A DNA stretch of 64,000 nucleotides from Ectothiorhodospiraceae bacterium (GTDB lineage Bacteria > Pseudomonadota > Gammaproteobacteria > HK1), in NCBI GenBank assembly GCA_024234875.1, contig JACKNM010000003.1, positions 612,001-676,000 on the forward strand. Direction: 5' to 3'. The notes beneath the pieces were generated by a model. It did not search any database. It saw nothing but the letters and a program-made list of their open reading frames with translations, and was not told the DNA's origin. Below, piece after piece: positions 7,003-17,100 of this stretch; positions within the stretch are counted from its first letter, which is position 1; each line of letters opens with the position of its first letter. Made by a program: the position numbers and the translations under genes.

Positions 7003-9546
7003 TCAGAGTCCCCGCAGCGTGACCAGCGGCGGCTGCTCGAGGACGGCCCGAGTCCCCAGCCAGCCCGCGAGCGCGACCCCGAGCCCACCCGCGGCCAGGC
7101 CGCTCACCCAGAGCGCTCCGCCGGGGCGATAGGTCATCGCGAACACCTGCTCGGCCACCACCATCCCGGCCAGCGCCGCGGCCCCCGCCGCGAGCAGCCC
7201 GGCGAGCAGTCCGAGCGCGGCGAACTCCGCCACCAACCCCTTGGTGACCTGGGCACGCGCCGCGCCCAGCGTGCGCATCAGCGCGGTCTCGTAGCGGCGC
7301 TCGTCGAGCGTCGATTGCATCGCCGCGAAGAGCACGGTCATCCCGGCGGCGAGGGTGAACAGGAAGACGTACTGCACCCCGAGGCTCGCGCGGTCCATGA
7401 TCTCGCGAACCTTCACCAGCAATGCGTCGATGTCGATCACGGTCACGCTCGGATGCGCGCGCACCAGGTCGACCAGAACGTCGCGCTGCGCGGCGGGCAG
7501 GTGGAAGCTGGTCATCCAGGTGGCGGGAAAGTCGTCCAGCACGCCGGGCGGGAACAGCACGAAGAAGTTGGCGCGAAACGAGTCCCACTGCACGGACCGC
7601 ACACTGGTGACGCGCCCGCTGACCGGCGTGCCGGCCACGGTGAAGGTCATCTCGTCACCCAGCGCGATGCCGAGCGTGCGCGCGATGCCCTCCTCGATGG
7701 AGATCTCCGCCGCGCCCGTCGTCTCGCTGCTCCACCACCGCCCGCCGACGATGCGGTTGTCTGCCTGCAGCGTGCTGGCCCACGACAGGTTGAACTCGCG
7801 CGCCGCGAGTCGCTGCGCCCGGGGATTGCCGAAGGCGTCGGGGTCGACCGCGTCGCCGTTCACCGCGGTCAGTCGCCCGCGCACCATCGGGTGCAGGGCG
7901 GCGCGCTCGAGGCCGCGAGCGGAGAGGAAGTCACCGAGGGCGGGCACGTCGTCGGGCTGGACGTTGATCAGGAAGTAGTTCGGCGTCTGCGCGGGGAGGC
8001 TGCCCTGCCACTGGGCGAGGAGGTCGCGCCGCACCAGCGTGAGCAGCAGCAGGAGCGTGAGGCCCAGGCCGAGCGCGACCATCTGCACCAGGCTCGAGTC
8101 GGCTCGCCGGGCGATGTTGGCGATGCCGAACCGCCACGCGACGCCGACCCGGCCACGCAGCCGCGACGCGAGTGCGATCAGCACTCGCGCCCCGAGGGCG
8201 AGGACCGCGACCGCGCCGGCGGCGCCGGCAAGCGTCCATCCGGCGAGGCTCGCGTCACGGGCGTTCCAGGCCACCAGCACGACCAGCACCGCGAGCGCGG
8301 CGCCGTAGGCCAGGACCGCGCGCGCGTCGGTCGGGCCGAGGTCGCGGCGCAGTACCCGCGCCGGCGGCACCCGAGCCAGGCCGACCATGGGCGCCAGGGC
8401 GAATCCGATCAGCACCAGCAGCCCGACCGCGAGGCCCTGCAGCGCCGGCTCCGGCCCGGGCGGGGGCAGCTCGCTCATCACCAGCGCGCCGAGGGCGCCG
8501 GCCAGCGCGCTCTGGGCGAGATAGCCGAGCCCGACTCCGACCAGGCTCGCCAGCGTGCCGAGCCCGGCGAGCGAGGTGACGAACAGCGCGAGCACGCGGC
8601 GCCGGCTGGCTCCGAAGCAGCGCAGCAGCGCCGCCGCGTCGTAGTGGCGGGTGGCGTGGCGGCGAGCCGCGACCGCGACCCCGGCGCCGGCGAGCACCAC
8701 GCTCACCAGCGAGGCGAGGCCGAGGAAGCGCTGCGCGCGGTCGAGGGCGGCGCGCATCTCCGGTCGGGCGTCGCGCACGCCCTGGACCTCCTCGCTCGGT
8801 CCGAGCGTCGGCTCGATACGCAGTCGGAACCGCTCCACCGCCGCCGCGGGACCGGCCACCAGCAATCGATGGCGGACCCGGCTGCCCGGTTGCACCAGCT
8901 CGGTGGCGGGAATGTCCTCCAGCCGCATCATCAGCCGCGGTGCGATCTGGAACACGTCCCCGCCGCGGTCCGGCTCGTCGACCAGGATGCGCGCGACGGT
9001 GAGGCGGGTCGCCCCGACGTCGACCCCGTCGCCCACCGCGAGACCGAGGGCGCCGGCGAGCCGCGCGTCCACCCATGCCTCCCCCGGTGCCGGAGGCGCG
9101 TCGGCGGGGGTGCCGGCGTCGAACGGCCGCAGTGCGGTACGCACCTGTCCGCGCAGTGGATACCCGGGCTCGACCGCCTTCAGCTCGACGAGCTGGAGCG
9201 CGTCCCCGGCGGCGACCACGCTGCGGGTGGTGAGGGTTCGGGTCGCGGCGAGGCCGGCGGCGGTGGCTGCCTCGATGCGGCTGGTCGGCTGCGGCTCGGT
9301 GCTGCTCACCACCAGATCCGCGCCGAGCAGCTCGGCGGCCCCGGATGCCATCGCCCGGTCCATCCGATCGGTGAAGCCGCTGACTGCCACCACCGCCGCC
9401 ACCGCGACCACCAGGGCGACCGCCAGCACCCGGAGCTCGCCGGCACGCCACTCCCGCGCCAGGAGCCGCGCGGAGAGGACGAGCGCCTGCGCCACGTGCG
9501 CGAGCGACGGGCGAGCGCGGTGCCCGGCGGCTTGCGGCACGTTCAC
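7003..9546 (-). CDS. ybbP: ABC transporter permease, YbbP/FtsX-like
   Basis: An 847-residue inner-membrane protein: an N-terminal transmembrane helix (VLAVALVVAVAAVVAVSGFT), a large periplasmic domain, and then two blocks of FtsX-type membrane helices, which gives the roughly ten-helix duplicated layout of YbbP. FtsX-type permeases act as mechanotransmitters or extract lipids and lipoproteins and do not form classical channels. The GTG start overlaps the stop of the ATPase gene by four bases (GTGA), so the two are coupled. In E. coli ybbA-ybbP sits beside tesA. Here TesA lies 10 kb away. Confidence 0.9.
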   Translation of the reverse strand: MNVPQAAGHRARPSLAHVAQALVLSARLLAREWRAGELRVLAVALVVAVAAVVAVSGFTDRMDRAMASGAAELLGADLVVSSTEPQPTSRIEAATAAGLAATRTLTTRSVVAAGDALQLVELKAVEPGYPLRGQVRTALRPFDAGTPADAPPAPGEAWVDARLAGALGLAVGDGVDVGATRLTVARILVDEPDRGGDVFQIAPRLMMRLEDIPATELVQPGSRVRHRLLVAGPAAAVERFRLRIEPTLGPSEEVQGVRDARPEMRAALDRAQRFLGLASLVSVVLAGAGVAVAARRHATRHYDAAALLRCFGASRRRVLALFVTSLAGLGTLASLVGVGLGYLAQSALAGALGALVMSELPPPGPEPALQGLAVGLLVLIGFALAPMVGLARVPPARVLRRDLGPTDARAVLAYGAALAVLVVLVAWNARDASLAGWTLAGAAGAVAVLALGARVLIALASRLRGRVGVAWRFGIANIARRADSSLVQMVALGLGLTLLLLLTLVRRDLLAQWQGSLPAQTPNYFLINVQPDDVPALGDFLSARGLERAALHPMVRGRLTAVNGDAVDPDAFGNPRAQRLAAREFNLSWASTLQADNRIVGGRWWSSETTGAAEISIEEGIARTLGIALGDEMTFTVAGTPVSGRVTSVRSVQWDSFRANFFVLFPPGVLDDFPATWMTSFHLPAAQRDVLVDLVRAHPSVTVIDIDALLVKVREIMDRASLGVQYVFLFTLAAGMTVLFAAMQSTLDERRYETALMRTLGAARAQVTKGLVAEFAALGLLAGLLAAGAAALAGMVVAEQVFAMTYRPGGALWVSGLAAGGLGVALAGWLGTRAVLEQPPLVTLRGL

Positions 9547-10301
9547 GCGGCCGGCTCGCTCGCCGCGCGCACGCGCCCGCCGTCGAGCTCAATGCGACGC
9601 GTGCAATGGGCGGCGAGGGCCGGGTCGTGGGTCACCAGCACCAGCGTGGTGTGCCGCTCCCGGTTCATCTCGAACAGCAGCTCGCCGATGCGCTCGCCGG
9701 TGGCGCGGTCGAGATTGCCGGTCGGCTCGTCGGCGAGCAGCACCCGCGGCGAGGTGGCGAAGGCGCGTGCGATGGCGACGCGTTGCTGCTCGCCGCCGGA
9801 GAGCTGGCGCGGATAGTGGCCGAGGCGGTGCGCGAGCCCGACCCGGGCTAGCTCCTCGCGAGCGCGCTCACGGGCGCCGGGGACGGCCGCGAGCTCCAGC
9901 GGGAGCATCACGTTCTCGAGCGCGGTGAGGCTCGGCAACAGCTGGAACGACTGGAACACGAAGCCCACGCAGTGCGCCCGGACGCGGGCTCGCCCGTCCT
10001 CGTCGAGGGCGGTGAGATCGTGGCCGTCGAGCCGGACACGGCCGTCGCTCGGCAGGTCGAGTCCGGCGAGCAGGCCGAGCAGGGTCGACTTCCCCGACCC
10101 CGAGGCGCCGACCACCGCCACCGTCTCGCCCGGCGCGATCGCCAGATCGACGTCGGCGAGAATGACCAGCTCGCCCTCCGGGCTCGGCACTCGCTTGCCG
10201 AGGCCGATGGCCTCGATCACCGGCGCCGGCGAGGCCGGGACCACGGCCATCGGTGACGCCGGGTCGGCGTCCGACGCCAGCGGCTCCTGGTGGTCACGCA
10301 C
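9543..10301 (-). CDS. ybbA: ABC transporter ATP-binding protein, YbbA/LolD-type
   Basis: A 252-residue ATPase with Walker A GASGSGKST (65-73), Q-loop region GFVFQSFQLLP, signature LSGGEQQ (167-173), Walker B VLLADE (187-192) and the H-loop VTHDP. The spacing and the FQSFQLLPSLTALENV stretch are typical of the MacB/LolD/YbbA group that energises FtsX-like permeases. I kept the GTG at 10301, which has CGAGG upstream. An ATG at 10250 would drop a disordered 17-residue N-terminus. It is divergent from the SDR gene. Confidence 0.92.
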   Translation of the reverse strand: MRDHQEPLASDADPASPMAVVPASPAPVIEAIGLGKRVPSPEGELVILADVDLAIAPGETVAVVGASGSGKSTLLGLLAGLDLPSDGRVRLDGHDLTALDEDGRARVRAHCVGFVFQSFQLLPSLTALENVMLPLELAAVPGARERAREELARVGLAHRLGHYPRQLSGGEQQRVAIARAFATSPRVLLADEPTGNLDRATGERIGELLFEMNRERHTTLVLVTHDPALAAHCTRRIELDGGRVRAASEPAA

Positions 10302-10592
10302 CGCTCGCGCCTCGCGCGATCGGCCGGCCGGCGCGGCGTAAGCGGCGCACCGGCGCCGCTGGCGTGGCGCTCACGGGCCGCCGCGCGCCCGACCGGGACG
10401 GCGTCCGGTGACGGTGCGCGAGGGTCGAGGAAACGGGGCGAGCAGACATCGAGCGGCCGGGGTGAACGGCCCGCTATGTTATGTTTGGCCCCCCACGGGC
10501 GCCAGGGCGCTGGCGCACCGGCCGGCCGACGCCATACCCGGGCCGCTCCGCCGAGCCATCATCACAGTCCGACCGCGAGCGAGGAGGCGACC

Positions 10593-11360
10593 CTGTACGA
10601 CACGTTCAATCTCCGAGGGCGCGTCGCCCTCGTCACCGGCGCTTCGAGCGGGCTCGGCGCGCACTTCGCCCGCACCCTCGCAATCGCCGGCGCCAACGTC
10701 GCGATCGCGGCTCGCCGTCTGGACCGCTTGCAGGCGGTGGCGGCGGACATCTCGCAAGCCGGGGCCCGCGCGGTGGCGGTGCCGATGGACGTCACCGACG
10801 CCACGAGCATCGAGGACGCGCTGACCCGGATCGAGAGCGAGCTCGGTCCGGTCGGCGTGCTGATCAACAACTCCGGCGTCGCCGTCACCCGTGCGGCCAT
10901 CGACCTCGAGGAGGACGAGTGGGACCAGGTGGTCGACACCAACCTCAAGGGGGCCTGGCTGGTCGCTCGCGCCTGCGCGCGGCGCATGATCGAGGCCCGG
11001 ACCGGCGGAGCGATCGTCAACATCGCCTCGATCACCGCACTGCGCGTGGCCGGGGGGCTCGCTGCCTACGCCGCGTCGAAGGCCGCGCTGGTGCAGCTGA
11101 CGCGCACCATGTCGCTCGAGCTCGCCCGCCACGGGATCCGCGTCAACGCGCTCGCGCCGGGCTACATCCTCACCGACATCAACCGCGCGTTCTTCGAGAC
11201 GCCGGCCGGCGAGGCGATGATCCGACGCATCCCGCAGCGGCGCATCGGGCGCCCCGAGGATCTCGACGGCGCGTTGCTGCTGCTCGCGAGCGACGCTTCG
11301 TCCTACATGACCGGCAGCGTGATCGTGGTCGACGGGGGGCACCTGCAGTCGCCACTGTGA
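10593..11360 (+). CDS. SDR-family NAD(P)-dependent dehydrogenase/reductase
   Basis: A 255-residue classical short-chain dehydrogenase: cofactor motif TGASSGLG near the N-terminus, NNSG, catalytic Ser in NIASIT, YAASK with the Tyr/Lys pair, and a C-terminal VVDGGH. The frame has no ATG or GTG at the expected place. The protein homology begins at a CTG (10593) that sits five bases after a perfect GAGGAGG, so translation probably starts at CTG. It opens the group with the acyl-CoA dehydrogenase and kinase, in the place where LvaD, the levulinyl-CoA reductase, would sit. A 7-bp hairpin (10499-10516) lies in the leader. The substrate is inferred from context only. Confidence 0.82.
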   Translation: MYDTFNLRGRVALVTGASSGLGAHFARTLAIAGANVAIAARRLDRLQAVAADISQAGARAVAVPMDVTDATSIEDALTRIESELGPVGVLINNSGVAVTRAAIDLEEDEWDQVVDTNLKGAWLVARACARRMIEARTGGAIVNIASITALRVAGGLAAYAASKAALVQLTRTMSLELARHGIRVNALAPGYILTDINRAFFETPAGEAMIRRIPQRRIGRPEDLDGALLLLASDASSYMTGSVIVVDGGHLQSPL

Positions 11361-11452
11361 CCATCGGGCGCCGGCACCGCCGAGCCCCGCCGCGCGCTTG
11401 ACACCGCCGCCGGGTGAAAACAGATTCCGTCCCACCTCCTGGAGCCTGCCGC

Positions 11453-12652
11453 ATGGACTTCACGCTCTCGCCCGAGATCGAGGACTACCGCCGTCGGGTG
11501 CGCGCATTCGTCGAGACCCACGTGATGCCGCTCGAGGCCGACCCCGCGAGCTACGACCACGGCGAGAACATCGCGCCCGAGCCGCTCGCCCGCCTGCGCG
11601 CGATGGCGCGGGCCGAGGGCCTGTGGTGCTTCCAGATGCCGGTCGAGCGCGGTGGTCTCGGGGTCGGCACCGTCGGCATGGCCGCCTGCTACGAGGAGAT
11701 GAACCGCTCGCTGTTCGGGCCGGTGGTCTTCAACTGCGCCGCGCCCGACGACGGCAACATGATGCTGCTCGAGAAGGTCGGCACCGACGCGCAGAAGGCA
11801 CGTTGGCTGCAACCGATCGTCGACGGCAAGGTGCGCTCCTCGTTCGTGATGACCGAGCCGCACCCGGGCTCGGGCTCCGACCCGGCCGGGATGATGCTGA
11901 CCCGGGCCGAGCGGCGCGGTGACCGCTGGGTGGTGCACGGCACCAAGTGGTACATCACCGGTGCCGAGACCGCCGAGCACTTCATCCTCGTCGCGCGCAC
12001 CTCCGACGACCCGCGCAAGGGGCTCTCGTGCTTCCTGTTCCACCGCGACGACCCGGGCTGGGAGATCGTGCGTCGGATCCCGATCATGGGGCCGGAGGAG
12101 CACGGCGGGCACTGCGAGCTGCGCTTCGACGGCCTCGAGATCGCGGACGAGAACGTGCTGATGAACGTCGGCGACGGGTTGAAGGCGACCCAGATCCGGC
12201 TCGGCACCGCGCGCCTCACCCACTGCATGCGCTGGCTGGGACTCGCGCGCCGAGCGCTCGAGATCGCGTCGGATTACGTCGCGAAGCGCCGCTCGTTCGG
12301 CACCACGCTGGCCGAGCACGAGGGCGTGCAGTGGATGCTCGGCGAGGCGGCGATGCAGATCCACGTCGGGCGCCTGCTCACCATGCACGCGGCGTGGAAG
12401 CTCGACCAGGGTGACTTCGCACGCAAGGAGGTGTCGATGGCGAAGGTGGCGGTGGCCGATGTGCTGCACCAGGCGGTCGACACCGCGATCCAGCTCTGCG
12501 GTGGGCTCGGGTACTCGCGCGACACGCCGCTCGAGTGGATGTACCGCTACGCACGCCAGGCGCGGCTGGTCGACGGCGCGTCGGAGGTCCACAAGATGGT
12601 GCTCTCGCGCAACCTGCTGAAGGAAGGCAAGGACTTCTGGGCCTGGGGATGA
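11453..12652 (+). CDS. Acyl-CoA dehydrogenase, ACAD10/11 (LvaC-like) type
   Basis: A 399-residue flavoenzyme with the FAD/substrate stretch FVMTEPHPGSGSDP, GTKWYITGA, and the C-terminal helix bundle containing QLCGGLGYS. Ordinary acyl-CoA dehydrogenases have the catalytic glutamate in YEGT. Here the aligned place reads LVDGASEVHKM, the Asp form seen in ACAD10/11 and in LvaC. Those proteins act on phosphorylated 4-hydroxyacyl-CoA made by a partner kinase. The next gene is such a kinase and overlaps this stop by four bases (ATGA). Together they probably convert 4-hydroxyacyl-CoA into a beta-oxidation intermediate. The actual substrate is not known. Confidence 0.9.
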   Translation: MDFTLSPEIEDYRRRVRAFVETHVMPLEADPASYDHGENIAPEPLARLRAMARAEGLWCFQMPVERGGLGVGTVGMAACYEEMNRSLFGPVVFNCAAPDDGNMMLLEKVGTDAQKARWLQPIVDGKVRSSFVMTEPHPGSGSDPAGMMLTRAERRGDRWVVHGTKWYITGAETAEHFILVARTSDDPRKGLSCFLFHRDDPGWEIVRRIPIMGPEEHGGHCELRFDGLEIADENVLMNVGDGLKATQIRLGTARLTHCMRWLGLARRALEIASDYVAKRRSFGTTLAEHEGVQWMLGEAAMQIHVGRLLTMHAAWKLDQGDFARKEVSMAKVAVADVLHQAVDTAIQLCGGLGYSRDTPLEWMYRYARQARLVDGASEVHKMVLSRNLLKEGKDFWAWG

Positions 12653-13704
12653 GCGGATCGACCGTCCCGGTGGGCGACGACGAGGTCACCGCGCGCGCGG
12701 TCGGTGCGTTCATCGCCGAGGCCGCCGGCGCCGACGAGGTCGAGATTGGCGCCATCAGCCGCCTCGCCGGCGGCGCGGTGCAGGAGAACTACGCGCTGGA
12801 CGCGCGGATCGTGGGTGGCGGGCACCACGGCGAGCACCAGCTCGTGCTGCGTACCGACGCGCCCTCGGCGGTGGCGACCAGCCTGCCGCGGGCCACCGAG
12901 TTCGCGGTCCTGCAGGCTGCCTTCGAGGCCGGGGTGAAGGTGCCCGAGCCGCTGTGGTCGTGCGACGATCGCGCGCTGATCGGTCGGCCCTTCTATCTGA
13001 TGCGCCGGCTGCCGGGGGTCGCCGCCGGGCATCGCCTGGTGCGCGATCGCGCGCTGGACCCGCGGCGCGACGCGTTGCTCTCGTCGGTGGGCGCCGAGCT
13101 CGCGCGCATCCACCGCATCCGCCCGCCGTGGCCGGGACTCGAGGAGCTCGAGGAATCGCCGCCGGTGCCCGCGCTCGCGCGCGTGGAGGAGCTCCGCGCC
13201 CACCTCGACCGCATGGGCACCGCGCAGCCGGTGCTCGAGTGGGGGCTGCGCTGGCTGGAGCGCCATCCGCCACCGATCGAGGAGATCGTGCTCACCCACG
13301 GCGACTACCGCACCGGCAACTACCTGGTCCACGACGGCACGCTGTCGGGCGTGCTCGACTGGGAGTTCGCGCGCTTCGGTGACGCCTACGAGGATCTCGG
13401 CTGGCTCTGCGCCCGCTGCTGGCGCTTCGGTCGACTCGATCGAGAGGCCGGCGGCATGGGCGACCGCGAGCCCTTCTACCGCGGCTACGAGGCGGTGGCG
13501 GGCCGGCCGGTCGACCGCCACCGCGTGGCCTATTTCGAGGTGTTGGCGGCGGTGCGGTGGGCGGTGATCGCGCTGATGCAGGCCGACCGGCACCTGCGCG
13601 GCGAGCAGTCGTCGCTCGAGCTGGCGCTGACCGGGCGCATGGTCCCCGAGATGGAGCTCGACGTGCTGCTCGAGCTCGACGCCATCCGTACCGGAGCCCG
13701 CTGA
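12649..13704 (+). CDS. APH-family phosphotransferase, probable 4-hydroxyacyl-CoA kinase (LvaA-like)
   Basis: A 351-residue protein kinase-like fold enzyme. The Brenner motif HGDYRTGN (217-224) supplies the catalytic Asp and Asn, and the metal-binding Asp lies in VLDWEFARFGD (D237). In mammals this domain is fused in front of the dehydrogenase in ACAD10/11, and in Pseudomonas the separate LvaA phosphorylates 4-hydroxyvaleryl-CoA. Gene fusion logic plus the ATGA overlap on one side and TGATG overlap on the other argue for the same pairing here. Plain antibiotic resistance is unlikely. The exact hydroxyacid is unknown. Confidence 0.82.
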   Translation: MSGSTVPVGDDEVTARAVGAFIAEAAGADEVEIGAISRLAGGAVQENYALDARIVGGGHHGEHQLVLRTDAPSAVATSLPRATEFAVLQAAFEAGVKVPEPLWSCDDRALIGRPFYLMRRLPGVAAGHRLVRDRALDPRRDALLSSVGAELARIHRIRPPWPGLEELEESPPVPALARVEELRAHLDRMGTAQPVLEWGLRWLERHPPPIEEIVLTHGDYRTGNYLVHDGTLSGVLDWEFARFGDAYEDLGWLCARCWRFGRLDREAGGMGDREPFYRGYEAVAGRPVDRHRVAYFEVLAAVRWAVIALMQADRHLRGEQSSLELALTGRMVPEMELDVLLELDAIRTGAR

Positions 13705-14111
13705 TGCACCCGCGTCCCGATGCCCCCGCGCTGCTCGACGTCGCCCGCGAGACCCTGCTCGACGAGGAGACCCTGGCCGCGGTTCCGGACGCCGTCCGCT
13801 ACCGGTTGCGCATGGCCGCCAACGCGATGGCGATCGCGGCGCGCGAGGTGCGGGCCGGCGACGCCGACGTCGAGCGCCACCTCGCGCTGCTCGGCGATCT
13901 CTACGGCGCCGACGTGGTCGAGGCGGCGGGGCGGACTCCGGCCGAGCGCGCGAGCGCGATGCAGCGCAGGCTCGCGCGCGACATCCGCGACGGGGTGCTC
14001 GACGGTGCCTGCGCGCCCGGCGTGCGCGCGCTGCTGCTCGAGCAGGTACGACGCCGGCTCGCGGTGAGCAATCCGCGTCACCTGCGCGCGAGCGGGCTCG
14101 ACGAGGGATGA
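13704..14111 (+). CDS. Small DUF6285-like protein, possible kinase partner (LvaB position)
   Basis: A 135-residue, mostly helical, charged protein with no signal peptide or membrane segment. Recognisable pieces are RYRLRMAANAMAIAAREV and LRARYLAVSNPRHL-type ending (RRLAVSNPRHL), which fit my memory of the DUF6285 family that accompanies APH-type kinases and acyl-CoA dehydrogenases. In the lva operon a small protein in this place, LvaB, is needed for full kinase activity. It starts inside the stop of the kinase gene (TGATG). Function is inferred from position. Confidence 0.65.
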   Translation: MHPRPDAPALLDVARETLLDEETLAAVPDAVRYRLRMAANAMAIAAREVRAGDADVERHLALLGDLYGADVVEAAGRTPAERASAMQRRLARDIRDGVLDGACAPGVRALLLEQVRRRLAVSNPRHLRASGLDEG

Positions 14112-14160
14112 TCGGCGGCCGCCGCCCAGGATCTCCTCCAAACCCGATGGAGCCGACCCG

Positions 14161-17100
14161 ATGACCGGTCCCGCCAATCCCACCGTGCTCGTCGCCCCGC
14201 AAGACGAGGTGTCGCTGGACGACAAGTACACGCTGGAGTCCGGCCGCGTCTTCATGACCGGCATCCAGGCCCTGGTCCGGCTGACCCTGGCCCAGCGTCG
14301 GCGCGACCTCGCCGCCGGCCTCGACACTGCCGGCTACGTCACCGGCTATCGCGGCTCGCCGGTCGGCGGGCTCGACCAGCAGTTCTGGCGTGCCCGCCCC
14401 CACCTCGACGCGCACCACGTCCGCTTCCAGCCGGGGGTGAACGAGGACCTCGCCGCCACTGCCTGCTGGGGCACGCAGCAGGTCGGCCTCGACGACGAGC
14501 CGCGCTACGACGGGGTGTTCGCGATCTGGTACGGGAAGGGGCCGGGGGTCGACCGCTCGGGCGATCCGTTCAAGCACGCCAATCTCGCCGGGACCGCGCC
14601 GCGCGGCGGCGTGCTCGCGCTGCTCGGCGACGACCACACCTGCGAGTCCTCGACCACCGCGCACCAGAGCGAGTTCGCGATGGTCGACGCGATGATTCCG
14701 GTGCTGAATCCCGCCGGGGTGCAGGAGATCCTCGACTACGGTCTGCTCGGCATCGCCATGTCGCGGTACGCCGGGTGCTGGGTCGCGATGAAGTGCGTGC
14801 ACGATACCGTCGAGGCCGCGGCCTCGGTCGACGTCGACCCCACGCGGCCGCAGATCCGAATCCCGACCGACCACCTCCTGCCGGCGGACGGGCTCAACAT
14901 TCGTTGGCCCGACACCCCGCTCGATCAGGAGGCGCGGCTGCACGACCACAAGCTCGACGCGGCGCGCGCGTTCTGCCGTGCGAACGCCATCGACGCGGTG
15001 GTCGCCGACAGCGCGCAGGCGCGGGTCGGGGTGGTCACCGCCGGCAAGTCCTATCTCGACGTGCGCCAGGCGCTCGAGGACCTGGGCATCGACGACGCCG
15101 CCGCGGCGCGCCTCGGCCTGCGGCTGTACAAGGTCGGGATGACGTGGCCGCTGGAGCCGGTCGGACTCGCGCGTTTCGCCGCCGGTCTCGAGCACGTGGT
15201 GGTGGTCGAGGAGAAGCGCCCGCTCATCGAGGGGCAGGTGAAGGAGCTGCTCTACGGGCGCGACGACGCGCCGCGAGTCACCGGCAAACGCGACGCGAGC
15301 GGTGCCGCTCAGCTCCCGTCGACCGGGCGGCTCGACACCAACCGCATCGCGCTGGTGATCGGTCGGGCGCTGCTCGAGGTGACCGACGACCAGACCCTCG
15401 CCGCCCGCGTGGCGGAGGTGGAGGCGCGCATCGGCGCGCCACTCGGGCCGGCGCCGGTGATCGAGCGCCGGCCGTACTTCTGCCCCGGCTGCCCGCACAA
15501 CAGCTCGACGCGTGTTCCGGTCGGCAGCCATGCCCTCGCCGGCATCGGCTGCCACTACATGGCGCAGTGGATGGACCGCAGCACCGCGCGCTTCACCCAG
15601 ATGGGCGGCGAGGGGGCGAGCTGGGTCGGCGAGGCGCCGTTCACGCGCCGCGGGCACGTGTTCCAGAACATCGGCGACGGAACCTACTACCACTCCGGGC
15701 TGCTCGCGATTCGCGCCGCGGTCGCCTCGGGGGTGAACATCACGTTCAAGATCCTCTACAACGATGCGGTCGCGATGACCGGGGGGCAGCGTGTCGACGG
15801 TAACCTCGACGTCGCCGCCATCACCCGCCAGGTCCAGGCCGAGGGCGCGCGTCGGGTGGTGGTGGTCACCGACGAGCCGGACAAGTACCCGTCGGACGCC
15901 GGCTTCGCGCCGGGGGTCACGGTGCACCACCGCGACGACCTCGACGCCGTGCAGCGCGAGCTGCGCGAGCTCGAGGGCACCACCGCGCTGGTGTACGACC
16001 AGACCTGCGCGGCGGAGAAGCGCCGTCGGCGCAAGCGCGGCACCTTCCCGGATCCGGCGGTGCGCGCCTTCATCAACGAGGCGGTGTGCGAGGGCTGCGG
16101 CGACTGCGGCGAGAAGTCGAACTGCGTCGCGGTGGTACCGAAGGAGACCGCCTTCGGGCGCAAGCGCGCGATCGACCAGTCGGCCTGCAACAAGGATCTC
16201 TCCTGCGTGCGCGGGTTCTGCCCGAGCTTCGTCACCGTCCACGGCGGCGGCTTGCGCCGACCGGCGCGAGCGACGCCCGCGACCCCCGAGCTGCCCGGCA
16301 CCCCGCTTCCCGCGCCGACCCTGCCGTCGCTCGACCGCCCCTGGGGCATCGTCGTCACCGGGGTCGGGGGTACCGGGGTGATCACCATCGGTGCGCTGAT
16401 CGGGATGGCGGCGCACCTCGAGGGCAAGGGTTGCTCGGTGCTCGACATGACCGGGCTGGCGCAGAAGGGCGGGGCGGTGACCAGCCATCTGCGCATCGCG
16501 TCCGATCCGGCCGGGATCTCCGCCACCCGCATCGCCGGCGGCGCCGCCGACGCGCTCCTCGGGTGCGACCTGATGGTCGCGGCGGGTCGCGATGCGCTGG
16601 CCACCGTCGGCGCCGGACGGACCCGCTGCGTCGTCAACACCCACGAGACGATGACCGGCGACTTCACCCGCCAGCCGGATCTGGTGTTTCCGGGTGGCGC
16701 GCTGCGTGCCGCGATCGAGCGTCGCGCCGGTGCCGGCGCGGTCGAGGCGGTGGACGCGACGCGCATCGCCACCCGCCTGCTCGGCGACTCCATCGCCACC
16801 AACCTGTTCATGCTCGGTTTCGCCTTCCAACGCGGGTTGGTGCCGGTCGCGGCGGAGTCGATCGAGCGCGCCATCGTGCTCAACGGGGTGGCGGTGGAGA
16901 TGAACCGGGCGGCGTTCGAGTGGGGCCGGCGCGCGGCGACGGAGCCCGCCGCCGTCGAGCGCGCGGCGACGCCGGCGGTCGCGGTCGCTCTGGAGGTGCC
17001 CTCGCGGCAGACCCTCGACGACCTGGTCGCCCATCGCGCGAGCCATCTGCGCGCCTACCAGGACGACGCCTACGCCACCCGGTACCGGCACCTCGTCGAG

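Noticed and set aside
7315..9816. 833-codon open frame on the + strand opposite the ABC permease
   Set aside because: The permease has membrane helices and family layout, and the + frame is a charged low-complexity shadow.
12649..13704. Aminoglycoside resistance gene
   Set aside because: The APH fold alone suggests it, but the coupling to an ACAD10/11-type dehydrogenase makes a metabolic kinase more likely.
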